This document shows, in pieces, positions 1 through 12,675 of a DNA stretch of 64,000 nucleotides. Every line of letters begins with the position of its first letter. Position 1 is the first letter of the stretch. The position numbers and the translations under genes are program-made. A model generated the notes under the pieces. That model was not told the origin of the DNA and ran no database searches. It was given only the letters and a program-made list of their open reading frames with translations. This stretch comes from Capitella teleta (taxonomy: Eukaryota; Annelida; Polychaeta; Capitellidae): contig KB302576.1 of the NCBI GenBank assembly GCA_000328365.1, positions 104,565 to 168,564 of the forward strand. The letters are read 5' to 3'.

Positions 1-730
1 GTGGATGCGAGATCGGTGGTTCCATTCTTGGAGCAGATGATGTAATTAAACTACAACCGACGACAGACAATTGTTATCACATCAATGGACAGCAGACTGA
101 CACAATTAAGTGTCCATTATGTTGACGGTCTGTAGTCATAAAATTTAGTACCAGGCCAGCTAAAAATAGCCCAAGACTAGACGCAAATATGGCCCTTTAA
201 TGTATGGTTAAACCTTCCTCAATTCAAAGTTTTAAATGACACGGTATCTGACCAATTCTGTCAAATATATAATCCTAGGACAACACGAACTGTTGTTATA
301 ATCGTTACATTACCATGCATAGAGATTAGCTGAGACTAATACACGTAATTAAAATACAATTAATTTTTTTTAGTATACCAGCAAATGTTAATTAACCTAA
401 AATTGATATATGCATATATTTTATACAATCATTATTTCGGTGTCAAAGTTAAGTTTTTGTACAAGTAGCAATTAGAGCGGAATAGCTGAGTGAGCGCCTC
501 CCTTTAATGGCATTGCTGTGAATACTGCTAAATTAGAATTTCGCAGAATACATCAGATATAAAATAGATTTCCTCATGATTCTTCCTGCTCGTTTCTGAC
601 ACTGCACCGAAAAGACCCCATTTGTGCAGTGGTATCAGAGGTTTATATCTTAATTCATTTCCATTTCAGAATGATGTCATGAAGAAGCACATTTGAACCA
701 AGAAGCCGCTGCAACAATATACTGAACAAG
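1..730. other. 5' flank, no gene recognised
   Basis: This stretch is AT-rich, and I see no exon-like reading frame or repeat. It lies directly upstream of the first TMEM72-like gene and probably holds its promoter and 5' UTR, but no TATA box or initiator stands out clearly enough to call. Confidence 0.4.
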
Positions 731-1898
731 ATGTCGGCTCCGGAGCCAAATAATTATGGAGCAACAGCGGTTAGTACCGAGCAGCAACAAGGAGTAGAAG
801 AACAAGGAGTAGGAGAACGAAGGATTGATGAAGAAGTTGAGGAAGACCAAAGACATTGGTTCTTCAGACACAGCACCGCAATTGCCCATATCTGGGGAGT
901 TCTCACTTTAGTAGGTGAGTTAATGAGTGACCGGTTAACAATGGCTTTGTTTGATTTCATTAAAGGTCTGTGGTATTGCACAGTGGACTTACTGAAGAAT
1001 AGAAATGATCACACTTACACACCATACTATACATTGTAAGTATGTGAATCGTATAATAATATTAAGTTTGACACCAGCCATTTACGAATTCTTTTCCAAT
1101 GCAACCAATCTGATTTGATTTGCAAATGTTGGATAAATGCAATTAATATCATTGATCTTATCATCATTATTATTACTGAGATTCTATGTTCACAGAGTGG
1201 CTGCCATCATCGTCAGCTTCTTTGAATTCGTTTGGTTCATGAACAAAATCGTCTGTTGCAAGTATAAACAACCTTCCATGCTATATTTATGTTTCATGCT
1301 AAACTGATTTCCAATATAAAATTGGTGTTCAATATAAGATTGTGCTTCAATGCTTCTCTGGTTTTCCTTGTAGGGACAACGGACAGTGTTGCTGTGCTCT
1401 GTGGAGAATTATTGTCTGGGTTGACAACTGGAAGAAAGGGGTTTTATATTGCCTTGTGTCTATCCCGGAGTTCTTGAAGGGGTGGCATTCGTCACTGGCT
1501 GTCATTGCAGGTGATTCAATCTCCCATATTTCGAATTGATAATAATAAATAACACACAAAAAGAACTATCAAATCTAACTATCATAATTAATAATAACCA
1601 CAGAATAAATATTCCTTTCTTTGGGTACTTTTTCACAGGGATTCTGATCGTATTGTTAGCCGTGGTTTACTTCCTCAAGTCCTTTAAATCGTGCTCATGC
1701 ATCGCGAACAAAAAGAAAAAGAAAGAAGCAAAGATCAGAGAAGATCCCGAAGCGGCTCTTTTGAAGAACGACGCCCCCTCTCCTCCCCCAGAACCCCAGC
1801 GAAACGAGGCTGATGAAAGATGGCAGTCCATTGTCCAGACTAGTGAACCCGAGAACGAGGAAGGAGATGGGGAAGATAAAAAGGAGTCAATTAATTAA
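731..1898 (+). CDS. TMEM72-like four-pass membrane protein, copy A
   Basis: Five coding exons join in phase: 731-914, 966-1035, 1196-1261, 1374-1510 and 1639-1898 (717 nt, 238 residues). The ATG follows an AT-rich leader. The protein has an acidic, Gln/Glu-rich N-terminus, four hydrophobic segments and a charged tail. A run of Cys (CCCALW) precedes the third segment, and a Lys-rich stop-transfer stretch follows the fourth. By memory, the order and spacing of S..E...F...I, a W/K patch and L.YFLKS resemble vertebrate TMEM72; this is a family-level inference. The tail carries EDPEAALLKN, also present in copy B. The 51-nt first intron is divisible by three and stop-free, so it could be read through. 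AATAAA lies at 1934-1939. The function of the family is not established. Confidence 0.8.
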
Positions 1899-1963
1899 TG
1901 AAGAATGTCAACCAAAGAGAATTTCAAACTCTAAATAAATTATTACATCGTAAATCGTCTTAT

Positions 1964-2250
1964 TTAGTGTTCCATGATCATAATTATTTGCAAGTGTTGT
2001 GTCAAGTCGGATGAGAGTAATTCAACGAGTGATTCCGTGACATTGAGTTCGTTGTTTCCGACCTTCAGAGTATTATGTTTTGAAAGCACAGTGAACTTAA
2101 GATAAAACCCTATACAATGTATGTAACAGTAATAGATTAGTGTGTCCATGACTCTTGATCAACTTTATCATAAAAGGTCTCAATTTGTGTCGGCGAGAGA
2201 CGCAGGTGTGGACGCACCTTGACCTGCTTAATATACTGCTGAATGACCAT
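1964..2250 (-). CDS. possible two-exon small protein, convergent with copy A
   Basis: On the minus strand two open segments (2250-2164 and 2095-1964) join in phase across a 68-nt GT...AG intron to give 72 residues from an ATG. Composition is protein-like (Q/K/V-rich start, then VGNNELNVTESLVELL). The frame stays open upstream of the ATG towards the LINE 3' end near 2440, so this could also be the last exons of a longer gene or a decayed remnant. The stop lies only about 65 bases from the stop of the plus-strand gene, so the two would be tail to tail. The donor (GTTGAT) is weak. I do not recognise a family. Confidence 0.3.
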
Positions 2251-2439
2251 GGCACGAGTAAAACTAGTGTGCAATCCTAATGAGAAGCATAAATAGCAGA
2301 AAGAGACCGAAAGTGCCCATGGCATTATTTGATTCAACAAGGCAGCAATTTGGGATTTTATCACGAAATCCGACTGAGCAAAAGTAGTGTAGTGTAGTGC
2401 ACCAAAGACCAAAGTCATCATCATCACCATCATTACGAT

Positions 2440-3385
2440 CATGATTTATTCACCATACAATACGATGGTCGCTACAAGCCAGCGAAAAAAATATAAAAAT
2501 ATAAAAAGCAAAAACAAAAACATGTAAAATAAAAAGGTGACATTAATCAGGCATTATACACACATATAATTAAGTAAAATAGTTAGTTATTTTGTGGAAT
2601 GCATTTTTTTTTTTTTTCAAACTTCATGCATGCAGTAACATAAATAACAAAAACATGCAAACGCACGACATAACAGGCAATACCTTTAAATTGACGCGAC
2701 AAGAGTAAAAACAGAAAGAAGAAAATAATGGCCAGTATTAATAGGAATGAAGTGACAAAGGTTATCAGTGATAAGAACCTTGACATCGACAAGTCGATGT
2801 CCATGTACAGAATTGATCGACATTAAAATTGGCAAGTTTATCAACGTAAAATAAAGTCACTTTCTGTTTAAAAGTTTTAAAAGGGGTACACTGGCGAATG
2901 TCGGGAGGTAAAATATTCCATAGTCTCGCAATGCGATTAAAATATGATGATTTAAAACATTCCGTGCGGACAGATTGTGCAGATAAAAGTTTATCATTTG
3001 TAGAACGGAGGTCACGTGACGAGTTGTTAAAAACGATTTCAGAACGAAAATCTACGTGAATAAAACCATGTATAATTTTAAAAAAGAAAAAAAGGTCATT
3101 GATCTCTCTCCTAAAGCAGAGTGGTAATATGTTTAAATCGGTGCAACGTTGAATATAAGAAATCTCATAGGAATTTAAAACATATTTAGTGACAGAATGC
3201 TGTACAGATTTTATTTTTTTTTTTTTTTTACATTAATGTCATTTTGAGGTGACCAAAGAGGAGAACAATATTCCAAGATACTTAAACATAGTGACTTATA
3301 TAAACGAAATTTAACTTGGGAAGGCGCTCTAAAACCAAGGCTCCTCTTAATAAAACCACACATTCTGTTACATGTTTGTTACATT
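2440..3385 (-). mobile_element. LINE (non-LTR retrotransposon) 3' fragment
   Basis: The minus-strand translation shows the region downstream of the reverse transcriptase that is typical of CR1/Jockey-type LINEs. Visible in order are a K.LYKSL..SILEYCSPLWSP block near 3350-3250, a RR..DL.FFFKI..G block near 3110-3050 and a S.FNRIARLWN.LP block near 2960-2900. Frames shift between blocks and a T-run near 3215 interrupts it, so it is a dead copy. The 3' end is marked by AATAAA followed by an ATG-repeat tail near 2450-2400. There is no catalytic RT core, so it is 5'-truncated as LINE copies usually are. Confidence 0.75.
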
Positions 3386-3669
3386 AAATTCTACCTCACT
3401 AGGCCAATGCTCTCTCCACTTCCTGCCAAAAACAAAACCACAGAACGTTTTCTTTCGGTGAAATGCTTTTAGGTTTCCGTGAACAAAACATGGTTTTCTC
3501 CACCGAAAATGAAAAAAAAAAAGTTAATATAGTCATGTGGAGCACAAACATGGCATCTACTTAATGACATTCTCCATAACACTTTCTACTTCTTCTCGGA
3601 AATTCTTAGATTGGACATTGTGCGCTGGGCAAAACCTCCAATTTGGTTTTCGTGGCACGCGTCAGAAAT

Positions 3670-3885
3670 ATGTTCATCTTGTGCTCTGTGTCATTCATGA
3701 TTTGGGGCGTTCCTTCTGTGTATTCAAACTGTGGTCTATTGGGGCCTGTGCCCATCTTCTGTTGGGAGAGCATGAATTGTTTGGGAAATCAACAGTGTGT
3801 TTATCAGGCGTTTCCAACAAATGGCGTGATCAAATACACTCATAAAAGATGGATTCTGATTTGTGATTCTTTTGAAGCAGTGTGA
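3670..3885 (+). CDS. possible small secreted Cys-containing peptide
   Basis: This is an uninterrupted ATG-to-TGA frame of 71 residues. The first 19 or so form a convincing signal peptide (hydrophobic core ending VYS before NCG). The predicted mature part has five Cys, including a CWESMNCLGNQQC cluster loosely like the DC-GNQ-CC part of WAP domains. There is no second exon or promoter evidence, and an odd number of Cys argues against a finished disulfide fold, so it may be a partial exon or chance. An overlapping frame of similar length exists, which lowers confidence. Confidence 0.25.
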   Translation: MFILCSVSFMIWGVPSVYSNCGLLGPVPIFCWESMNCLGNQQCVYQAFPTNGVIKYTHKRWILICDSFEAV

Positions 3886-6800
3886 TAGAAGATACACCGT
3901 TATGGAAAGCTATTGCTAAGCCAATCACTTGCTTGGGTTCCATGACACGTCGAATTTGAGAGGTTTGATACATCTCGCTTCCGTCTCGCTTTCGATTTTC
4001 TCCGGTTGTGACGTCATAGGCAATTCCTTTGTTGTTTAACTATAGGGACCGCGAATGAACAGATCTTTTATCAGTTATGATGAGGATATCATCGTTATAA
4101 TAGTATTAAGATATTCTGCCTGAGTAAGAATTAAAATCGCATTTAATTTGGTTTTGACTTTCATTCCTATATAGCATGCACTAAATATCATTTCCCAATT
4201 GGCAATTTTGCTTTTTACATAAACCGGTGTAATCTGGGTAAAGAGGTTCAGAAATGAGGTTAACTAACAAAGATATTTTACAAACTCGCCCGGATGTGGT
4301 CGGGAAACCATTCAGGCGAATTATGACTAAAGGTTTTTATCATTTCAATGCCCAATCCTACTATAGAAGTCTATATTCAGAATATATACTGAATATATAT
4401 ATTCAGGTGTTTGATGTGCAGATCAAGCACGATGCATTATTGCTTTTTGCCTTTTAACATTGTTGCGCGAGGCGAATGTTAGTCCAGGATAAATGGTGTA
4501 ACTGCCATCTACAAAATTGAGTTCTAATTTATTTAAGTTGCCCAGAATAAGTGCTCAACATCTGAGGAGCATGGGTCCCGAGGGGTGACTTGTGATCGTT
4601 TTAGCAGTCATTGCTCGAGGCACTCACAAAGATGACTGCCGTATATGTAACTGCATAACATAATTGGATAAAAAACATCCGCTCCTTTTTAAGCTATCCT
4701 TTGGGTTCGAACCAACCCCTGACGCACTCTCGGTTTTATATGTACGTAAAATATAACCGCAATTATCTCCCAAGGCTAAGCCTTGAACTGTGCTTCATTG
4801 AAATTATTTATTGATGGCCATTTGACATATGTTCCGTTTATATGTGCTTTAATTTTTATTAGTTTATTTCATGGCATATACAATATGGCCGATCTAATTA
4901 GGTAAATCCAGGTTTGGGGACCACGAGTGTATTCTACGTAGTGTGCAAATCTATTGTCATTTTCAAACCGTTTGCGATTCAAAATTGATTTTCGTGCGCG
5001 GACAATCCATGAATCCTAGTAAACATTCTTTTAAGTACTCTCATGACAAGATGGCTTTAAAAGCCAGTGAATATGACTAGAATGATACTCCAATGAGTGC
5101 ATTACTCGAAATCATTTAAACTTTTGAAACATCTGTACTCTGGGAAGGCCCCTAATATCTGAGAGCTGCTGATTCAAAGCTGTAACAACATCCTATACTA
5201 GGCAGAATCATCAAAAGATTGCGCCGAAATGTCCGTCCATATGTAATATCTGACCATTTAAACTTAAACAGTTTAACTTAATACAACCACAGAGAATCAT
5301 GCCAAGGCACTGCATACCGTGTATGTGAAAGTGAATTTCTCTTGCACCTGAATAGATCATGCACGTGAGGTAAAAATGTGATTGTAATACTGTAATACTA
5401 TATAATACTATATAATACTATATAATACTGTATAATACTATTGTAATACTGTAGTACTAAACAATTTGTCAATTTCGAAAATGGCGATCAATAGAGCAAT
5501 GAAACATTTGGCTGATTTTTGCGTCATCATTGCGAGGCTATATCGATATCATAACGAATAAGTATAGCGTATTCTTCACTTGACGATGCAGCATGTGTGG
5601 TACGCTATGACCAATTCCCCACAACCACTTAATCATAGCCTTGCACAGGCAAACAAACGTCTGCATAGCCAACGGTCGATGGGACTTGTGCATTGATACA
5701 CATGTCAGTTCAATTGAACGTTACATTTCAGCAGCAGTAAATAGCATCTTAGCAATTATAGAAATATATTCTGATGGATGTCTTACGACTCAATGAGTTA
5801 AATAAAGAGTTTCTGATGCGCTTTCTAACATTAGACATTGGGATTCTGGTGCTGCATAAATCGATGGATTAAATGACAGGGTGAACATTTCCCCTTATTT
5901 TATTGCAATGAATATACGCTTTAACATAGCACATTTCAACCAAAGAATATAAAGGGCTCTCTACTTTCTTTGACTCAATCAAGAAATGAACTCCTTATCA
6001 GTTGTGTGGAATAAGTGGCACAATAACAGTGGTCTCAATACCCATTCTACAGATACGGTTGCAATGAATGACAACAAATACAATTTCAATGTACTTGGAT
6101 ATATGTTATGTTAGCTTTCAATCTTGAATCGAGTACACTAACAAATATATTATTTTGCAACTTTCGCCATGGCAATAAATCCAAAATTGATCAGATTATT
6201 TTGCCGAAGTCTCAAGTGAGTTTAGGACTATAGAATCATTTCACCCAAAGGCAATTAATAACCGAACACAAGTCATTATCGTAGGTGCATAGAACATATT
6301 GTTTAAAGAATGCCAGTATTACTTCGCATTTCTTGCAATCCGCATTACTCTGGCATACCAGCACTTTTCCTTGGATGGTTGTATTCTGTTTTAGGCCCTG
6401 ATATTAACCCCACTTAATTACCCTGGTAAAGCCCTTCTTGTCCAGTATCTTCACTATTTAACTGATCTAACAAGATATAAGGTCAACCCATCACACAAAC
6501 TAATTGCTTGTAGAATCGCGAATACAGTCATTGGGCTGACATGCAATTCATTTCATTCTAATGAGTTTTACAACAACGTATATCTGTTGCCGTGTGAGAT
6601 CGCACACCCGGTATGTTCATTACATTTGTCCATCTCGACAATTAGGGTTAAATTAGGGTTACTGATTAATTTCTAAATAGCATATTCAATTATGAATTCG
6701 CTGGGCAAATTATAAAGAATTATTGTTGAGTCAAACCATGTAGTATACTAATTTAGTTAACTCAATTCGAACTCGCGCTGTCGAAATTTCGTCAAATCAA

Positions 6801-7363
6801 TCAAATTTTGATTTAAATATCACTCCCATGGCAAGTCAAGTATCAACTTATCGATCTATATACCCATATGAATAGGGGTTTAGTGTTCGTTTAGCCCGTA
6901 TACAACATGATTCACATATCTCCATTAGTCATCTGCATGTCGCGTTTAAATGTTGTGAGAACATGTTCTAATTGTCGGTATTAGCATACCGAAATCGATA
7001 TATTCTAAATATCGATTTCAGTCATTGCTGTGCGCCGCCTCCTGGGAGATTGAAATTTGCTTGCAAGGGAGTCAGTTATACGTGAATTTGAGCTCAGTTC
7101 CCAGGTAGGTTTAACCTCTGTGATACCCTGCTCCGATCGGGCATACCATTGTGAAATAGCGCTGTTTATATACATGCTGTACTTGAATTAATTATCTAGC
7201 CATATACATAATATCTCCATGATAATTGAGCGTGAACGTCGGTTCATCTCGACAGCCCTATAGTTCCAAGATGCAGGCGATCTGTTGACCTGAAGCGCGA
7301 AACACCCACATCATAATGAATGCTACTGCATCCCTGATTTCTATGCAGGTTTGACCGATTGCA
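3886..7363. other. intergenic, no gene seen
   Basis: No exon-like frames were recognised in about 3.5 kb of AT-rich DNA. A short tandem array of TATAATAC-type units lies at about 5385-5455. A T-box-like GGTTCGAACC at 4704-4713 has no matching tRNA fold around it. The 3' end of this stretch is the upstream flank of the second TMEM72-like gene. Confidence 0.5.
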
Positions 7364-10300
7364 ATGACGTCACCAAAGGAACCAATAGTCGACGATGCAG
7401 GTGATTCGAAGAAGATGAAAGAGGAAGTAGTCGAAGAGTACGACGAACGACCTTGCATATTTCGGTTCATCACAGCGATTACACACACTTGGGGTATTCT
7501 TACACTATGTGGTAAGCAAGTTATCCTTTTGTTAGGTGTATAATTGTTTGTTAATTATGTCAACGTGTTATGCATGTACTGTCGCAGGTTATATGTTATT
7601 CGTGAATATTTTATTAAACACAGAGAGTAACGAATTAAGATGGGATCAAATTTAGAATCAATGAAAAATGATTCCATTTTTATCAAACCAATAATCTAGC
7701 AATAAATAGCAGAATTACCAATAACGGTCCGGTACCATATGATAGAGCTTCAATACAGATGTCATTATGATTTTCTTACACAAATTTACACAACTTTTGG
7801 TCATTTCAAGTCACAACGTTTGACATCCATCGATGTCTATATTGTTCTTCATTTTCAGTACAACTAAATTATTTGATTTTCTTCCACAGGAGTCTGGTAC
7901 TGCGCTGTGGAACTCCTCAAAGACAGACATAAATATGTGTATACTCAGTACTACACATTGTAAGATCCAATACCTCTTTTTCTCTGATAGTTTCATACTC
8001 ATCATTTCATGTATATGTATATATAAGTCCCATTATTAATCACCCATATTATAGAGACTTGATATTTAATATGGAATAATTTTTCTTCATGGGAACTTAT
8101 GATTTCAATCAGCCCTAATTTCTTTTATTGAGATTGGATTTGAGTGGAGTTTGTTTTAATTGATACCAAAACCATTTCTCCCGATTTCGCTTTGCCAAAA
8201 ATGACCATGGTTTGAGTGTATGAGGTTTATTAGCAGAATTGTATAGAGACCCTAAAATGAGAGTGTTTTGCGGTTTTCATAGCACAATACCTTAATTCTC
8301 ACACTGCCCACTGTTCAATGAAACGTTTATTCAGAATTGCATAATCCATGCTTTTAGCATGTTTAACAGCGATTTTGACACAACCGAAGTTGTACACAGC
8401 CGGAATAGCATAACTCTCTCTTTGGTCAGACATTGACGCAACTCATCCAGGTTTGTTGAACAATCGCGTGGAAAGCTTCGCCCACAAGGTCTCGATGGGA
8501 TTCATATCTGGACTGCAAGTTGGCCAAGGGAGACGATTCACATCTTCATAATCGAGGAATTTCTGGATTTTCTTCGCTTTGTGGCATGGAGCGTTGACAT
8601 GCTGCAGCAGAAAATTCTAGCATAAGGTCTCCCAAGCAAATGGGAGCTTTTTTCCTTCCAGAATTCTCCAGGCGCCCACTTGCTCAGAGTGCCCTCCAGA
8701 ACAATGATTGGAGATTTTGCAGAGTGATAGAAAGCTGCCGAAATTGTTGGTTCACTACCTCCGGATGGAACTCCGGGCTAAACACACGGCTCAGAATACA
8801 ATTAATGTTTGCGCCACCGCACCCGCTTCCTGTCATCTTGCACGTACAACTCAAAACAGGCCTCATCACTGAATGCAACATTCTGCAATTGGGCAGCCTG
8901 AATTCGGAGGTGGGTCCTGGCCCAGTTGAGGCGAGCATCCCGGTGTCTGTCGGTGAGCAGGGGCTTCCAAACAAGCCTCCAGGCTCGCAAGCCAGCCTGG
9001 ATCAGCATGGCGTTCACCAGTGTCCGGGAAACCCGCTGGAAGGGTGTTGGTTGTTGTTGTCCGGTTGTACTCGCAAAGACGAATCAGGAAACAATCGTTA
9101 ATTCTTGAGGGACCTGGTTGATGTCTCCGTGTTGGTCTTCCAGTCTAGTGATGCTGTTCAAGGATCTTACTGACCGCTCCCTTTGTGATACCCACTAGTT
9201 CCGCAATTGTTTTCTCTTTGAACCCATACATCCGCAGTGTTGCAACCTCAGACCAAATGGCTGCAACAAGTTGTCGAATAATGCATTTCAAAGATGCAAT
9301 CCAAAATAGAGGGTAATAGCTTGATTTGATTAGGAGATTTTAAGTAAAATGTCCGAGAATCTGAGCCGAATTTTATAGCCAGAAATCTTTTCATTTTAGA
9401 GTGCATTGATGCTTTTCGCTCATACAATACCATACAGATATTACCGCCAATTTTAAACATAACTTGCTCACACGGATGAGCTATCGTAAAACTTAAACGG
9501 TATCAAAATCGTCCCAGAAATGATGGAGCTACAACTCTTTAAACAAAGACGTTCTCCACAAGAATAAATATTCCATATTAAATATCAAGTCTGTATATGC
9601 ATGCATGCATTCCAAAACGTACAACTCCCAGCAATGCCGAAACCATCACATAAGGCGCCTTGTCATACATCAATCAGATCTAACGTAGCCTCATTGCAGC
9701 TCACATCACTCACAAAATGGCACTGCGAGACCTTGTTGATTTTTTCCAGCAATTTGTCACCATGCGGGCACTCCTGTTGCTTGTCAGCTTTGCTCGTTAT
9801 CAACCTCAGATCCTCGGACCTTTGATCTTGCTTTCCTGGTTAAAAACTGGCCCATCTATGATATCATGGCGACCTATTTACTACATGTGCAAGCATGCAG
9901 GCACAGCAACCATATCGGGTGGCTCACAGCAGTCTTCAAACGGTATTCAAGCACGCACGTAACAGAATTTTTGGTCCATCGCCGGAAGAACTAGAGACAG
10001 GATAGTGCTTCATTATGCAACGTCTATCATGGAACTCTTAGCTAGACATGATTTTGGAATCATATTGACCTCAGTGACCTCCTGTCTTTAGAAGAAGGGA
10101 GCGACATAAAGCGTTCGGCAAATTATTACAACAAAAAGAAAGCAAAATGTCAAGTATAAATAATATGCAGTGCTAGAAATGAACGTCAACAAACGAGGCA
10201 TACAATGGTGAAATATTGAATGAAATCGACACATCAAAGTTCCTAGAATCGACACATCAAAGTTCCTAGATGCATTGATGTAGCCATAGGCGGAAAAATA

Positions 10301-11569
10301 ATATACTTGTATACAGATTTATGTAGACAATGGGCAGATACACAGGAATTTCGATGTGTGAGAACACCTTATATTCTACAAGAGAAAATAATTCCTGCTG
10401 TGTTCATGCCACGCATCATGTCTCGATGACCCGAAACCTTTCAATTGCTCTCCAAAGTCTCTTCTGTCGAACGTCGATGATTTTCATTGCCTTGTTTACA
10501 TTCGTCGTGAGACGGAAGCAGTAGTCACGTGTGAGCCTCCTTCGTGATGGAATCATGGTTGGCCAACAGTGCCACTTGAGACCAATGTGGGAGGCGGTGA
10601 TTGGTGCCACTCGCTGGTGTATTGTTTTTGGACATGAAAATTACTCAGAATCGACATCCAGTGGCCTGGCTATACAATGATCAAAACTGTATAGACCTAA
10701 CTCCAACAGATTCACATTGAATTTTACAACAAAAGCGTTGATGATCAGCGAGTTATATGAGACCTATATATAATAATTACGTTTCAATTGTCCATTGATA
10801 TGGATTCGGCAACCATTGAGCAGCACCTCCCCCCCCCTTCCAGTATTCCCCCAATAACGATGCATACATCACCACATTCAAGCTAACAGAATTATAAACT
10901 TATCGTGTAATGCTATCAATATTCTGTTTATTTCTCCAGGGCAGCAGCTATTGTGGTGACGTTCTTTGAATTTGCTTGGCTGTTTAACAAGATAAAGTGT
11001 TGCGGGTGCGTTATGTTTTTCCTCTTGCATATCTACAATCATAACGTTCTCTCTGAGCAGAGATGATGGAGGCTGCTGTTGCACGATATGGAGAATCATT
11101 GTCTGGATTGATAACTGGAAGAAAGGAATTCTGTACGCTGCAATAGCGATACCTGAATTCCTTAAGGGATCATTCTCGATGCTTGCTGTAATTTCAGGTG
11201 TGTCTCTGATGTATAAATCAACCTGAGCACACGTTTTAAATACATTAATCCACAGGTATTCTAATTTTGGTACTAGCCATATTCTACTTCCTGAAATCCT
11301 TCAAATACAGCTCATGTGTCGAGCGTAGAAGGGTCAAAAAACGCACCGTGGTGACGGAAGACCCCGAGGCAGCTCTCCTGAAGAACGCCTCATCACCAGC
11401 TCCAGTGAACCCCTCAGACCAAAGATGGGACTCCATCCGCCAGAGTGGAGATTACCAGGACCCGAGGACGGCTAGTTCGGCGAGCACTGCACCCCAGGAG
11501 GACTTGGAGGAGGATTTGAATCCCTTTTCAAAGTCAGAAGACAGGAATCCTTTCTCCGAGTCATCGTGA
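7364..11569 (+). CDS. TMEM72-like four-pass membrane protein, copy B
   Basis: Five coding exons: 7364-7511, 7890-7959, 10940-11005, 11061-11197 and 11256-11569 (735 nt, 244 residues). Exons 2, 3 and 4 have exactly the same lengths (70, 66, 137 nt) and phases as in copy A, so the two are tandem duplicates. They share the FFEF.W..NKI segment, the Cys-rich turn before W.IIVW.DNWKKG, P-E-FLKG, the last hydrophobic segment ending YFLKSFK, and the tail motif EDPEAALLKN. The tail is longer and Ser/Pro-rich with a repeated NPFS (NPFSKSED, NPFSESS). NPF is a known EH-domain ligand in endocytosis, so an endosomal role is a guess. The 3 kb intron 2 holds a Tc1-like fossil on the opposite strand. Confidence 0.8.
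8400..9280 (-). mobile_element. Tc1/mariner-type DNA transposon, decayed
   Basis: Read on the minus strand, successive pieces match Tc1 transposase. There is an N-terminal helix-turn-helix-like TIAELVGITKGAVSKIL-type stretch near 9230-9160. Then come KPLLTDRHR..RLNWARTHL and VAFSDEACFELY (second catalytic Asp in FSDE) near 8990-8830. The third block, WPTCSPDMNPIETLWAK, lies near 8530-8470. Pieces lie in different frames with stops, so no intact transposase is encoded. I could not fix the terminal inverted repeats, so the ends are approximate. It sits in intron 2 of TMEM72-like copy B. Confidence 0.75.
10224..10271. repeat. 25-bp tandem duplication
   Basis: The unit AATCGACACATCAAAGTTCC plus TAG occurs twice in a row inside intron 2 of TMEM72-like copy B. 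It is a simple recent duplication with no sign of function. Confidence 0.7.
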
Positions 11570-11975
11570 AGTCAATTTGTGACGTTGAGATTCCGGTATT
11601 TTTGAGATTTACATGTTATTCTCCTTTGAATACACCTTTTTTATGCATGCATATGTACACACGGTTGCCATAAGTTACTGTGAAGTCATTTCAGGACATT
11701 TCACTATTAGTACAATGTATGTATTTTTATATAATTACCTCTGTTGTTTTATCTATCAAACTGTATTCTACTGTACTGACTGTAGTTAATATCAAAGCCA
11801 TTGGTTTTGGGTGACATGCATAAAATTGCATAATGCTCTTTCGTTGCATTAAATATTCAACACATTATGTTTGCCTGTTGTTTTCTACAACTACTGTAAA
11901 TCAGTGATCATAATGAGCTATCAGTAAATATCTAATCATATTAAGGAAGCTGTTACACTGAAACGCTATCGTTCT

Positions 11976-12675
11976 ATTAAAGGGAGGGAGAACTGGTTAA
12001 AAATGGACTCTGAGTCGTTATTTGATGCACCAAAAATGATTCCTATGCCTGGCCCACACAAGGAATATCATCGCTGACGATTTCGCGGGAGATATATTGC
12101 TAATTAAGCGTGACGTCAGGAGCTGTGATGAAACACCGAGTTCCCCATCTTTTACAATGGGCCTCGTCATATCAGCGTGTCCTGCGACTAAACCCCTTGA
12201 TATTTTTTTATTTTCTTTTCGGAAATAGATAGAATAATCATTTTGCCACCAGTCAGGCGCGAAAAGAAAAATAATTTTTGCTATTTTTCTTATTTTAACA
12301 AGCGATTTTCTAGGACACCTACCATGTTTCTCATCCTGAAACAGTATAAAGGTCAGCCAGAGTGCACCACGCATGCGCTCACGTTTCGTAAACAACAAAA
12401 ATGTGCTTTTATGGCGAAGATGATCTGCTCTGATTGGCTGAAATCGATAGCTTCACGAGGGGAACGGGACCAATCACGGCAAGCCCTCAGCTGACGTTTG
12501 CCTCGTAATGGAAGTCATTATCACATAGGCCCAATGCTAACCCCGATATTCGGAATGCATTATTTCCTTACGCTTGCATCCAGGCATGGTGTTTTTGGCA
12601 CGGAATGTTATCAATTGGTGTTATGAGTCAATAGAACATCACTTAAAATTCAGTTCCCCATCCCTTTAAAGTAGG
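11976..12675. repeat. non-autonomous inverted-repeat element (MITE-like, 0.7 kb)
   Basis: The left end reads TTAAAGGGAGGGAGAACTGG and the right end is close to its reverse complement (CAGTTCCCCATCCCTTTAA), giving imperfect terminal inverted repeats of about 20 bp. A third copy of the end motif stands at 41967-41987. The 126-codon open frame inside on the minus strand has no recognisable protein features. The target-site duplication is probably TA but is ambiguous. Confidence 0.65.

Noticed and set aside
4690-4720. GGTTCGAACC resembling a tRNA B box
   Set aside because: No A box at the right distance and no acceptor-stem pairing around it.
5385-5455. CRISPR-like short repeats
   Set aside because: Tandem with no unique spacers; a simple repeat in a eukaryotic genome.
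9601-9962. Two overlapping open frames in TMEM72-like copy B intron 2
   Set aside because: No family resemblance, overlapping each other, and inside an intron near transposon debris.
12018-12398. 126-codon open frame on the minus strand
   Set aside because: Lies wholly inside the 0.7 kb inverted-repeat element, has no family features, and its frame is explained by composition.
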